From the IMG/VR virus record IMGVR_UViG_3300042112_000219, positions 1 to 31,474 of that record: a stretch of DNA of 31,474 nt; one strand, 5' to 3'. The DNA comes from a virus. Below, piece by piece: positions 1 to 6,783 of the stretch. Below the pieces are notes generated by a model. That model saw nothing but the letters and a program-made list of their open reading frames with translations, made no database searches and was not told where the DNA came from. Made by a program: the position numbers and the translations under genes. Position 1 is the stretch's first letter; each line of letters begins with the position of its first letter.

Positions 1-24
1 GATGCGCGGCCCCCGAAACGGTCG

Positions 25-429
25 TTAAAACGGAATTTCGTCAGGCATCAGGTCATCATTGGCAGTACTGGGCGGCAGCCAGCGCTTGATTTCCAGGTAT
101 GGCTTGCCGGTCTTGTCGTTGATCCGATCGCCGGGCCCGAGTTCCACGCGGGCCATCTTGCCTACGCAGTCCTCGGTCTCGATCACCATCGTTTTTCCTT
201 CGACAACCTTTTTCCCAATGGCTCGTCCAAATCGTGCAACATTGTCAGAATTTTTTGCTGTAAAAACGACCCACGAGCGAAAGGTCAACGGCCCAACTTT
301 AACTTCAAGTTGCAGCATTTCGTTGCCCGCTTTCGAGACTGCCTCAACGGCGGTTTCGATGCGTGCAAGGTGGATGCCCGCCTCAATCTGGGCGGGTTGG
401 TCTGTAGTTTCGATTTTCAATGATGGCAT
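25..429 (-). CDS. SSB-like single-stranded DNA-binding protein (134 aa)
   Basis: Probably binds single-stranded DNA during phage replication and recombination. The protein is 134 residues and ends in an acidic tail closing with DEIPF, the type of C-terminal tip that SSB proteins use to recruit partner proteins. The body looks like a beta-rich OB-type fold (segments around LQLEVKVG, SWVVFTA, MARVELG, YLEIKRW), but no family signature is certain; the DUF669-like group of phage SSBs is an alternative label. It is the last complete gene of an operon containing a RecT-like annealing protein, a RuvC-like resolvase and a Cas4-like nuclease, which supports the role. Starts with ATG five bases after the preceding gene ends. 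Confidence 0.65.
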   Translation of the reverse strand: MPSLKIETTDQPAQIEAGIHLARIETAVEAVSKAGNEMLQLEVKVGPLTFRSWVVFTAKNSDNVARFGRAIGKKVVEGKTMVIETEDCVGKMARVELGPGDRINDKTGKPYLEIKRWLPPSTANDDLMPDEIPF

Positions 430-433
430 GGTT

Positions 434-622
434 TTAGTTTTGGGATTTTTGCAACTGTGATTCGATGGCGCTTTGAGCTTTTACACAAAGCGCAAGGTCT
501 TCAATATGCCCCAATTTGTTTGAGACAATGTAAAGTTTCCCGTTTTTATGTGCCAAAACGACAACATGTTGAGCGGTCTCGCAAAGCTCTTGTAATTGCT
601 GAATGGTTGGCTGTTGTTTCAT
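434..622 (-). CDS. Small hypothetical protein in recombination operon (62 aa)
   Basis: Unrecognised 62-residue protein. The N-terminal part (QPTIQQLQELCETAQ) and the C-terminal part (ALCVKAQSAIESQLQ) look helical and flank a short beta hairpin (HVVVLAHKNGKLYIVSN). No membrane segment, signal peptide or metal site is visible. Its ATG overlaps the stop of the RecT-like gene as ATGA, so it is translationally coupled and probably works with the recombination proteins. The function is not inferable from sequence. Confidence 0.6.
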   Translation of the reverse strand: MKQQPTIQQLQELCETAQHVVVLAHKNGKLYIVSNKLGHIEDLALCVKAQSAIESQLQKSQN

Positions 623-1338
623 ATTCCAAAAGCTGCGAAGAACCGCTCCGGAAACGCGACTGCCTGAGTTGCAATGTCTGCCGGGATGTCGAGGTACGTC
701 TCTCCCTCTTTGATCCAGCCTCGTTTCAGTGCTCCCGCCGTGACTTTTTCACGCTGCGCTGCGGATTTGTCGGCCAGCAGGCGCTGCATCGGATTGATGC
801 GCTCCAGCATCGGCGGCACTGGCTCAGTCTCAACTTGGATCGGTTCAGGCTCCGTGTGCGACTGCACCGGCGCGAACTCTTGCACCTCCTCGGGTGCGTA
901 GAGCCCGGACAGGACGCCGGGAAAGATTCCGCGCACTGCCTCGGAAATGCAGCGGGCCTTGAGCATCTGGCGCGGAAACTTCTTCCAAGTTGGATTTCCA
1001 GTCAGCCCGGCGCGCTCTGCGTCCTTGATCGTCCAGGATACCTTCAGCGAACCGCCCTGCGGGTGCGTAAACGTGCCGCTCACGGCCTCGTGCGTGTATT
1101 CGTGCCACTCCACCTTCCCGCCTGCCTGTTGAAATCGTGCCAGCATGGCCTCGGACTTCAAGGACGGCTTGCCTCCGATGATATGGTAATCCCGCGCGGC
1201 CTCGGCGGGATGCCGTCCCTCGGCTTGGCACAATAGCCCGAGTGCGAGTGCCTGTTCAGCGGTCTGGATGCCAAACAGTTTGGATTTGGCGATGGCTTCG
1301 GCCATCAACTTGGTTTGATCGAATGGTATCAGGTTCAT
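619..1338 (-). CDS. RecT-like single-strand annealing protein (239 aa)
   Basis: Likely a recombinase that anneals complementary single strands during phage recombination. The core runs from about residue 5 to 150. It contains the pattern typical of RecT-family proteins: a helical start, a DYHIIGGKPSLKSEAMLARF segment, a beta region (GKVEWHEYTHEAVSGTF), then WKKFPRQMLKARCISEAVR followed by GLYAPEEV. The C-terminal third is acidic and proline-rich (EPEPIQVETEPVPP), probably a linker to a short helical end. ATG overlaps the RuvC-like stop by four bases, and the next gene starts in the same way. The neighbouring Cas4-like nuclease is the expected exonuclease partner for a RecT/RecE-type or Red-type pair. 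The family assignment comes from motif memory, not a search. Confidence 0.75.
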   Translation of the reverse strand: MNLIPFDQTKLMAEAIAKSKLFGIQTAEQALALGLLCQAEGRHPAEAARDYHIIGGKPSLKSEAMLARFQQAGGKVEWHEYTHEAVSGTFTHPQGGSLKVSWTIKDAERAGLTGNPTWKKFPRQMLKARCISEAVRGIFPGVLSGLYAPEEVQEFAPVQSHTEPEPIQVETEPVPPMLERINPMQRLLADKSAAQREKVTAGALKRGWIKEGETYLDIPADIATQAVAFPERFFAAFGI

Positions 1339-1793
1339 TTGCGTAGTTTCATTCCCGCCTCTAAAATCAGCAACGCATCGGCGGTTTTCAGCGTTACAGT
1401 AAGTTGTGGGTACAGCGCCTGTGCGCGCCCTTTAAGGTGCGCTTTCCAGCGCGGCCCGTGCGTTTTCTTGTCTCCAAGTCCGAGAGCCTTTTGCCACGCT
1501 TGCGGGCGTAGATATTCAATCCGGCACTGATGACTGGCAAGAAGCCCTTCAATCCTCCCGTAGTTGCGGAACATGGTAGCCATGCTTGATCCACTCATTT
1601 TTCCGGCAAACTTTGGGAGTTCCTCCAGAAACACGGTTGGCGCTGTGATCCCATAACACAAGACACTTAAAGTCTGGCGCAAGTCATGCACGGTCTCCGG
1701 CATCGGCAGCGCGTGCACGCTGCCGTCGGTGTCGGTGTAGGCGATCCCGCCGCCCACGCCCGGGTCGATGGCGATGTAGTGTTGAGTGGTCAT
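1335..1793 (-). CDS. RuvC-like Holliday junction resolvase (152 aa)
   Basis: Probable structure-selective endonuclease with an RNase H fold that cuts branched DNA formed by recombination or replication. The start (YIAIDPGVGGGIAY, catalytic Asp at residue 10) is the classic RuvC beta-strand with its first acidic residue. FLEEL (Glu57/58) fits the second acid, and TADALLILEAG (Asp139) matches the C-terminal helix that supplies the last one. The SMATMFRNYGRIEGLL helix and RPQAWQKALGL segment are also typical of phage RuvC relatives. ATGA junctions link it to the genes on both sides. The length, about 150 residues, is normal for the family. Confidence 0.82.
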   Translation of the reverse strand: MTTQHYIAIDPGVGGGIAYTDTDGSVHALPMPETVHDLRQTLSVLCYGITAPTVFLEELPKFAGKMSGSSMATMFRNYGRIEGLLASHQCRIEYLRPQAWQKALGLGDKKTHGPRWKAHLKGRAQALYPQLTVTLKTADALLILEAGMKLRK

Positions 1794-2779
1794 TTTGCCT
1801 GCACAAGCGGAGCCTGCCCAACCTTCCTTTGCACCAGATCATCCGGCAGCACGGCACCAGCTGCACTCCAGAGCGCTTGAGCTTTTTTGAGGCTCATTGA
1901 GCCCTGCGCCCGGATCACGTCCCCGGCTCCCAGCACGCCGTTGGTAACTGCTTCGGCAACGTGCTCGGCCTCGATGTACTCGGAAGCACGCGGCTTTTGC
2001 AACCTCCAGCCCGGCACTCGCACACCAGCCTCGAGGAGCCCGCGGGCCTTCTCTTTCGCGGCGTCTCGGAAGTCGTCCAGAGTCTGGCAGGCTGCCAGAA
2101 ATTGCCCGAGCTGATCAGGGTCGTTCAGGAGCGCCAAAAAGCCCTCGTCCTGGACGGTTGGCGCGAGTCCGGTAACGGCCACCAGCGCACTGTCCTTGCT
2201 GGCAACACGAGCCGGACAGGTCAGGCTTTTTGCGCACCACCCGCAATAATCGTTTTCCGCCGGCGCCGTGCCCACGTTGGCCAGCACGCTGCGTACAAGG
2301 TCGTATGCCTCTTGGTAGGTCCATCGGCGGCTGACAACCTGGCGCTGATCGCAAAAAAGCAAGTGCGTGGTCCACTCGCCCACAAAGTGCTCCTGCATCA
2401 GGCCCAGAGCGTAAGCCGCCATTTGGGCTGCGTAGTCGTAAATCTGGCCTGATTTGAGGTCGATAAGAAACCGGCCTTTGATCGCAACACCGTCAGCCGT
2501 GCCCCGATGCTCAATCCCGCCGGTGTGAATCCGGCATTTGTCCTCGTCGGTTACCAAGTCGTGGGCGCCACCAAAATGGATGCACTGGTTAATAGCCCAG
2601 CGGACTGCCTGGGCGTCCTCTTCTGGCAGTTCCCAGTCTGGAAACTCGGAATGAGTCCAGGCGTGCCGGAATGCTGCGTCCAGTTTAGTGCCGCGTTCGG
2701 CTGCCGGACTGGTCCCCGGCGCGCCTTCGTACTGGCCGCATAAGGCCAGTTTTGGGAGTGATGAGTGTCTGATTTTCAT
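1790..2779 (-). CDS. Cas4/AddB-like Fe-S PD-(D/E)XK exonuclease (329 aa)
   Basis: Predicted exonuclease that resects DNA ends to feed the RecT-like protein. The nuclease motifs are visible: GTADGV (Asp96), FLIDLKSG (Asp107, Lys109; the D-x-K of PD-(D/E)XK) and the downstream helix QMAAYALGL with Gln119. Four cysteines arranged as one early (Cys14) and three late (Cys179, Cys182, Cys188 in CGWCAKSLTC) match the split 4Fe-4S cluster of Cas4 and AddB. A C-terminal region after about residue 200 has helices and is less conserved. The gene starts with ATG three bases after the helicase-methyltransferase stop and overlaps the next gene as ATGA. It is not part of a CRISPR locus; none is present here. 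Confidence 0.78.
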   Translation of the reverse strand: MKIRHSSLPKLALCGQYEGAPGTSPAAERGTKLDAAFRHAWTHSEFPDWELPEEDAQAVRWAINQCIHFGGAHDLVTDEDKCRIHTGGIEHRGTADGVAIKGRFLIDLKSGQIYDYAAQMAAYALGLMQEHFVGEWTTHLLFCDQRQVVSRRWTYQEAYDLVRSVLANVGTAPAENDYCGWCAKSLTCPARVASKDSALVAVTGLAPTVQDEGFLALLNDPDQLGQFLAACQTLDDFRDAAKEKARGLLEAGVRVPGWRLQKPRASEYIEAEHVAEAVTNGVLGAGDVIRAQGSMSLKKAQALWSAAGAVLPDDLVQRKVGQAPLVQAK

Positions 2780-2782
2780 GGA

Positions 2783-4972
2783 TTAAAATAGGCTAGGTTG
2801 AGCTTCGATATTGCGGAGGTTTGTCACAGCGTGTTCTGCGTAGGATTTCTTCAGTTCCGATCCCACAAAACGCCTGCCAAGAGTTAGCGCGCCATAGCCT
2901 TCTGATCCGATGCCCGTGAACGGCGAGTAAACCAAGTCGCCGGGATTACTCCAAAGCGTAATGGCGCGTTCGATCACGTCAAGTTGTAGCGGGCAGATGT
3001 GCTTTTCGTCCGCCTGATCGCGTGCCACTTCTCCGTTTAACACTCGGCCCTGATCTACCGTCATCCAAACCGGTGACGCCACTTCTTGCCACCAAGCAAC
3101 TGGAAATTCTGATCCGTCTTTTGTCACTGGGACCAGCGTTTCCCCCGGAGCGCGAAAAACCAGCAAGTAGTCGGCGCATCCAACACGCGAGCTGGATGAG
3201 TCGGTTTTTAGCGTTTTGTGAAGGAGCCCGTGCGCTTTGGTTCGCTGCATCTCTGTCACCGGACTCTTCCAGATGCAAATGCGCGAATGAAAAAGAAAGT
3301 CATGCTTCCAAAACGCTCGGATGATTTCGCCGCTGAAATCCTGAAACTGAATTGCGCCATGCTTCCATTTTGTCGAAAGCAAATCCACGCAATGCACGGC
3401 CACTTCGCGGCCCGGTTGCATGATCCGTTTGATCTCCTGGATTAGAAAATCAAAGTGCACCACAAAATCTGCCATGGAATCACAGTTGCCCATGTCTTGC
3501 GGATCGTTTGAGTACGTGAAGAGGTCAGCAAAAGGCGGGCTGAAAACTGAAAAATCAATCGAGCCCGTCGGGATCATTTTTGCAACTCGGACGCAGTCAC
3601 CGTGATGAACTGTCCAGTTGTTGCCAGTGTACGTGTCCACGCCTGTCTTTGCTTCAACCTTCTCAGATTTCTGAAAGGTAATTTCTGCTGCTGCTAGTTT
3701 CATTTGTTCCTGCATTTGTTCATGTTGTTCGATTTTTCGCCGGATTGATTGAAGGATGGCTCCTTCGGTCTTTGCTTGCACGATGTAGGCGTTCACTTCT
3801 TGCGTTTGGCCGAATCGGTAGCTTCGGCGCAGTGCTTGGTAAAAGTCCTCAAACGAGTAGGAAAGCCCCACAAATGCCACATTGCGGCAGTGCTGCCAGT
3901 TAAGACCAAATCCAGCAATGCTCGGCTTGGTAATAATGACGCGAGCCCGTCCTTGACTGAAATCGGACAGCAAAGACTCTTTGCGGGATGGCGCATCCGA
4001 GCCTCGCACTTCGATGGCATCCGGGATTCGCTGAGCAAGATTGTCCGCTTCGTCGTTTGTGTTGCACCACACGATCCAAGGCTCATCTGATCCATTCACG
4101 AGATTTGCGACAGCATCAGAGCGGTCTGCTGATGTCATGCGCATTTCACGGTGCATGGTGGTCGCTGACAATGTCGCAATTCGGAACAACTCCTCCCCGG
4201 TATTTGTGCTGATGTCAGCGTCCACCAGAATCGTTTGCATGTTGAGTGCTGGCAAATCGTACCCATCGTTTTTGAAACCAATATCTGAAGGCTTGGAAAC
4301 GCACGCCGCCCAGCTTGCCAGCCACTTCCAAAACTGGCTCTCAGCGTGCTTTTTCAGGCGCCAGTCGCCAGTGTTGAACGTGTCGTTCACAAAGAACGTG
4401 GCCAGCATCTGCGCTGGCGAGCAAATGCCAAGAAAGTCAGCGTGCTGTCCCAGTTCGGTGTAGTCGTTCGGTGATGGTGTCGCGGTACACGCCAGCCTGT
4501 AAGGAGTCTGCGAAAAAGCATCTGTCAGTGCCTTTCTTGTCTTGCCCGTAAAAGATTTGAGAATACTGCTCTCGTCCAAAACCACCCCGGCAAACACTGA
4601 GCAGTCAAAATGTTCCAGCTTCTCGTAGTTGGTGATCCAAACTCCCGGGGAGTTGATTTCGTCACCGCTGGCAATCTGATTTGCCTCGATGCCAAACTTT
4701 TGCGCCTCCCTAGCGGTCTGTGATGCCACAGCAAGCGGCGTCAAAATAAGCACACTGCCGCCAGTGTGCCTCACAACCTGGCTCGCCCATTCAAGCTGCT
4801 GGGCAGTCTTGCCAAGCCCGCAGTCCTCAAACAGTGCGCAACGGCCCTTCCTAACCGCCCAACGCACGATGTGCGCTTGCCAATCAAACAACGGCGCAAT
4901 AATCGGCAAAGGCTCAAAACCGGCATCCCGCACGGTCTTTTGCTTGCCCGTAATGTAGTCGTCGTAAGTCAT
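2783..4972 (-). CDS. SNF2-like helicase fused to N6/N4-type DNA methyltransferase (729 aa)
   Basis: Two-domain protein. The first 430 residues form an SF2/SNF2-type ATPase: Walker A DCGLGKT (50-56), DESS in the DEAD-box position (133-136), TATP motif III (163-166), and the C-terminal RecA-like lobe with GFGLNWQ and QALRRSYRFGQ (motif VI, about 379-389). After a helical linker (about 405-445) comes an amino-methyltransferase. The catalytic SPPF motif (478-481) precedes the SAM-binding SPFTGIGSEG (683-692), the order of beta-class enzymes. Both active sites look intact. The ATG shares an ATGA overlap with the zinc-cluster gene and has GAGGAAAG upstream, so it was chosen over a longer 14-residue extension. 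Possible roles are self-methylation against restriction or remodelling of replicating DNA; the target sequence cannot be read from the protein. Confidence 0.88.
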   Translation of the reverse strand: MTYDDYITGKQKTVRDAGFEPLPIIAPLFDWQAHIVRWAVRKGRCALFEDCGLGKTAQQLEWASQVVRHTGGSVLILTPLAVASQTAREAQKFGIEANQIASGDEINSPGVWITNYEKLEHFDCSVFAGVVLDESSILKSFTGKTRKALTDAFSQTPYRLACTATPSPNDYTELGQHADFLGICSPAQMLATFFVNDTFNTGDWRLKKHAESQFWKWLASWAACVSKPSDIGFKNDGYDLPALNMQTILVDADISTNTGEELFRIATLSATTMHREMRMTSADRSDAVANLVNGSDEPWIVWCNTNDEADNLAQRIPDAIEVRGSDAPSRKESLLSDFSQGRARVIITKPSIAGFGLNWQHCRNVAFVGLSYSFEDFYQALRRSYRFGQTQEVNAYIVQAKTEGAILQSIRRKIEQHEQMQEQMKLAAAEITFQKSEKVEAKTGVDTYTGNNWTVHHGDCVRVAKMIPTGSIDFSVFSPPFADLFTYSNDPQDMGNCDSMADFVVHFDFLIQEIKRIMQPGREVAVHCVDLLSTKWKHGAIQFQDFSGEIIRAFWKHDFLFHSRICIWKSPVTEMQRTKAHGLLHKTLKTDSSSSRVGCADYLLVFRAPGETLVPVTKDGSEFPVAWWQEVASPVWMTVDQGRVLNGEVARDQADEKHICPLQLDVIERAITLWSNPGDLVYSPFTGIGSEGYGALTLGRRFVGSELKKSYAEHAVTNLRNIEAQPSLF

Positions 4973-5523
4973 TTTGCTTTCCTCAATTTCGCCGCCATCG
5001 TCTTGTGCCCGCACGCCGCCGTGCAGTGCTTAATCCGCACGTCACCAGCCCGCCGCTCAAACATGTTGCCGCACCAAGCGCACGGGACTGTCACGGTTCC
5101 CACAACTCGAGTCTGTGCCGCAATTCTGGCCAGCTCGATCCGGCAGGCCATGCCGCACACCACTTGCTTTCGCTGCTGCGGCTGAAACTCAACGCCGCAC
5201 TGCTTGCAAGTTTTTTTGGGCAGTCTGCACACCCGACACCGAGTCTCTGTGGCGAACTTGTCGCGGCTGTACTCGCACCGACAGACCGAACAGCTTGCCC
5301 AAACTGACCTGCTGCCAAGTTTGGACGCCTTAGCTGTTGTTGGGTCCGGTAGCTTAATCAGCCCTTTTCTCACCGCATTTCGCACCAGTTGAGGCGCGGA
5401 TGCCATGAGTGACAGGTTGTCGTCCTCCGGCTCAACTGCGGGACCAAAGTCCCAGTCCTTTGTCCGTGCCGACGGAGACCAGCATGGCTTGCCGTTGAGC
5501 AAGCCCACCATGTGGCCGCTCAT
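4969..5523 (-). CDS. Cysteine-rich multi-zinc-ribbon protein (184 aa)
   Basis: Unrecognised protein with a zinc-binding C-terminal half. From about residue 77, cysteine pairs recur: CSVCRCEY and CRVC, then CKQCG and VVCGMAC, then CAWCG and HCTAACGH. This gives roughly three treble-clef or ribbon-like sites. The N-terminal part (SAPQLVRNAVRKGLIKLPDP) is helical. Such proteins often bind nucleic acid. A strong AGGAGG lies about seven bases before the ATG, which also overlaps the preceding membrane-protein gene. It is directly coupled by ATGA to the helicase-methyltransferase, so it may be a DNA-targeting partner of that enzyme; this is inference only. Confidence 0.7.
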   Translation of the reverse strand: MSGHMVGLLNGKPCWSPSARTKDWDFGPAVEPEDDNLSLMASAPQLVRNAVRKGLIKLPDPTTAKASKLGSRSVWASCSVCRCEYSRDKFATETRCRVCRLPKKTCKQCGVEFQPQQRKQVVCGMACRIELARIAAQTRVVGTVTVPCAWCGNMFERRAGDVRIKHCTAACGHKTMAAKLRKAK

Positions 5524-5732
5524 TCTGACCTCCTGACCATAACGCTAAGTGTCAGCACTGCGAGCCCGGCAATCACCAGGCTTTCGCCAAGACAGTCGCA
5601 ATACTGGATGGCGACAAGGTCGGCGACCAATAGGACGCCCAAGCCAATTGCCCAGGCTGTTGACCGCCGTGGACGGTTCGGTGGCGGTTGCGGCCCTTGG
5701 TACGGCTTGCGGGAGTAGTGTGAAGTGCTCAT
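5520..5732 (-). CDS. Small two-helix membrane protein (70 aa)
   Basis: Unrecognised membrane protein. A proline- and arginine-rich N-terminus (residues 1-26) is followed by two hydrophobic stretches, about 28-47 (WAIGLGVLLVADLVAIQY) and 51-66 (SLVIAGLAVLTLSVMV), and a short basic tail. The start was chosen at the ATG that follows the previous stop by four bases. It sits at the head of the zinc-cluster/helicase operon and overlaps its neighbour as ATGA. Its distance from the endolysin makes a lysis role less likely than for the membrane proteins at 7712-8287. Confidence 0.55.
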   Translation of the reverse strand: MSTSHYSRKPYQGPQPPPNRPRRSTAWAIGLGVLLVADLVAIQYCDCLGESLVIAGLAVLTLSVMVRRSE

Positions 5733-5736
5733 CAAA

Positions 5737-5964
5737 TTAGCGGGGAAGAGCGTTTGCCATGGCTGCGCGGCGGTCAGTTCCAAGAGCGCCAAAAGAAGCT
5801 GGCTTGCGAGTGCCGTCGGAAAGGATAACGCTGCACTCAAAGCCGAGTTGCCAGCCGTAGGCATGGCGCTCGTTGCAATAGTACCGAATGCTGCGCGGGT
5901 CAATAGTGCAGACTCCGTGCGCGAAGTGGTTGATGATCCAGCGGGGTTTGATGGTCGTATTCAT
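5737..5964 (-). CDS. Hypothetical protein (75 aa)
   Basis: Unrecognised. A compact protein with aromatic and histidine residues (RWIINHFAHGVCTIDP, RYYCNERHAYGWQLGFEC) and a C-terminus LGTDRRAAMANALPR. No membrane segment is visible. The ATG at 5964 was preferred; an in-frame GTG eight codons upstream is the alternative. The start lies about 25 bases downstream of a three-hairpin cluster, so its translation or message stability may depend on that structure. Confidence 0.5.
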   Translation of the reverse strand: MNTTIKPRWIINHFAHGVCTIDPRSIRYYCNERHAYGWQLGFECSVILSDGTRKPASFGALGTDRRAAMANALPR

Positions 5965-5990
5965 TTCGTTGTTCAGTTCAGGTTGCACTC

Positions 5991-6039
5991 TGACGGCCTC
6001 GTCAGCACCCGCATCACGGGTGGACGCCCCGGAGGGCGT
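5991..6039. other. Cluster of three short hairpins in an intergenic gap
   Basis: Three perfect inverted repeats follow one another within 49 bases between two small genes. They are TGACG/CGTCA with a 4-base loop (5991-6004), CACCCG/CGGGTG with a 5-base loop (6006-6022) and ACGCCC/GGGCGT with a 4-base loop (6024-6039). Gaps between them are one base. In the transcribed minus direction they lie just before the gene that starts at 5964. None is followed by a U-run, so they do not look like intrinsic terminators. They could form an RNA structure that stabilises or punctuates the message. Confidence 0.5.
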
Positions 6040-6045
6040 TTCGGC

Positions 6046-6216
6046 CTAGCGTTTTGGTGCGCGCACTGTGCCGTCGCGGAGAACTTCAACTTCGCCCCAG
6101 GCGGCTTGAATGATTACACTCACAACCGCTTTGTCATTGAATGACTGCGCTGCGAGTGCGCGGATGATTTCGAGAGAATTGATCTGGGAGATGCAGGTGA
6201 TGTGGTTTGTTGTCAT
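6046..6216 (-). CDS. Small hypothetical protein (56 aa)
   Basis: Unrecognised 56-residue protein with a helical middle (INSLEIIRALAAQ) and a beta-like end (AVVSVIIQAAWGEVEVLRDGTV). An in-frame TTG at 6264, overlapping the stop of the upstream basic protein, would add a lysine-rich 16-residue extension; the ATG at 6216 is the simpler choice. No Shine-Dalgarno sequence is obvious for either. Confidence 0.42.
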   Translation of the reverse strand: MTTNHITCISQINSLEIIRALAAQSFNDKAVVSVIIQAAWGEVEVLRDGTVRAPKR

Positions 6217-6260
6217 GGGCCCAACTTTAGCCAGCAAACCACGCTTGGCTAGCTTTTTTT

Positions 6261-6422
6261 TCAATTATTTTTTGCCCTTCGTAACGCGTTGAGTTCGCGT
6301 GCTTTAGGACGCGGCTTGCTGGCATTCCGGCGCGCTGCCTCAGCTTTTTTTTCGGATTTTGCACTGCCACCGAGTCGTCCGATCTCGCGGCAGTGCTCGC
6401 GGAGGGTTTTTTCAGGCTTCAT
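6261..6422 (-). CDS. Small highly basic protein (53 aa)
   Basis: Reading from the ATG at 6422 gives 53 residues beginning MKPEKTLREHCREIGRLGGS and ending RELNALRRAKNN, then TGA. It is strongly basic (many Lys and Arg) and mostly helical, with a KSEKKAEAARRNASK segment like that of nucleic-acid-binding peptides. It overlaps the end of the preceding 73-residue gene by 11 bases, typical of the coupled genes in this phage. The function is unknown. RNA or DNA binding would be a reasonable guess from charge alone. Confidence 0.5.
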   Translation of the reverse strand: MKPEKTLREHCREIGRLGGSAKSEKKAEAARRNASKPRPKARELNALRRAKNN

Positions 6423-6633
6423 TTACTTCAGGTTTAACGACTTCCATAACCTGCTCGGCGGCTTTGGCTGCCACGCCAAATATCAGCGGCAAAGACTTTG
6501 GCGAGCCGCTGCAAAAAAAGTGCCCCTGCACCTGTGCCACCACCAACAGTTTCTCGGCTTTGACATTGTCGGCCGTCAAATCGGCAGCGGTTTTGAGCAC
6601 CAGCGAAATGCGGTCTGCTTCTGTTTGTTCCAT
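6412..6633 (-). CDS. Hypothetical protein after lysis cassette (73 aa)
   Basis: Unrecognised. Starts MEQTEADRISLVLKTAADL and ends KAAEQVMEVVKPEVNEA. It looks helical, with a central hydrophobic strand (KLLVVAQVQGHFFC). No membrane segment or signal peptide is visible. It is the first gene after a 150-base gap following the endolysin, so it may open a separate small transcription unit. Confidence 0.5.
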   Translation of the reverse strand: MEQTEADRISLVLKTAADLTADNVKAEKLLVVAQVQGHFFCSGSPKSLPLIFGVAAKAAEQVMEVVKPEVNEA

Positions 6634-6731
6634 GCCCGCAGACTACCAAAGCCCGCTTGGCTGTCTACCCCGTGTTTTGCTGAGATGTCGCAAGTGCCTT
6701 TGTTTCAAGGGCGGAAACTGCGAAACGCCGT

Positions 6732-6748
6732 CGCGGGCTCTCCCCGCG
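6732..6748. other. GC-rich hairpin with GAGAG loop in the 6634-6783 gap
   Basis: In the gap after the endolysin gene, the minus strand reads CGCGGG-GAGAG-CCCGCG, a six-base-pair stem with a five-base loop. No U-run follows. A weaker GGGAC/GTCCC hairpin lies close to the endolysin stop. The GAGAG loop resembles the GAGAGA loop of the four repeats at 27237-27534, but a single short match may be chance. Apart from these hairpins I see no gene in the gap. Confidence 0.3.
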
Positions 6749-6783
6749 CACCATACGGTCACTTGCCGGGACTTTGTCCCAAA

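Noticed and set aside
457-1236. Long plus-strand frame (259 codons)
   Set aside because: It is the shadow of the RecT-like gene, rich in Arg, Cys and Leu, without any recognisable motif or start signal.
1790-2779. CRISPR adaptation Cas4
   Set aside because: The protein has Cas4-like motifs but sits with RecT-like, RuvC-like and SSB-like genes and no Cas1/Cas2, so a phage recombination nuclease is the better reading.
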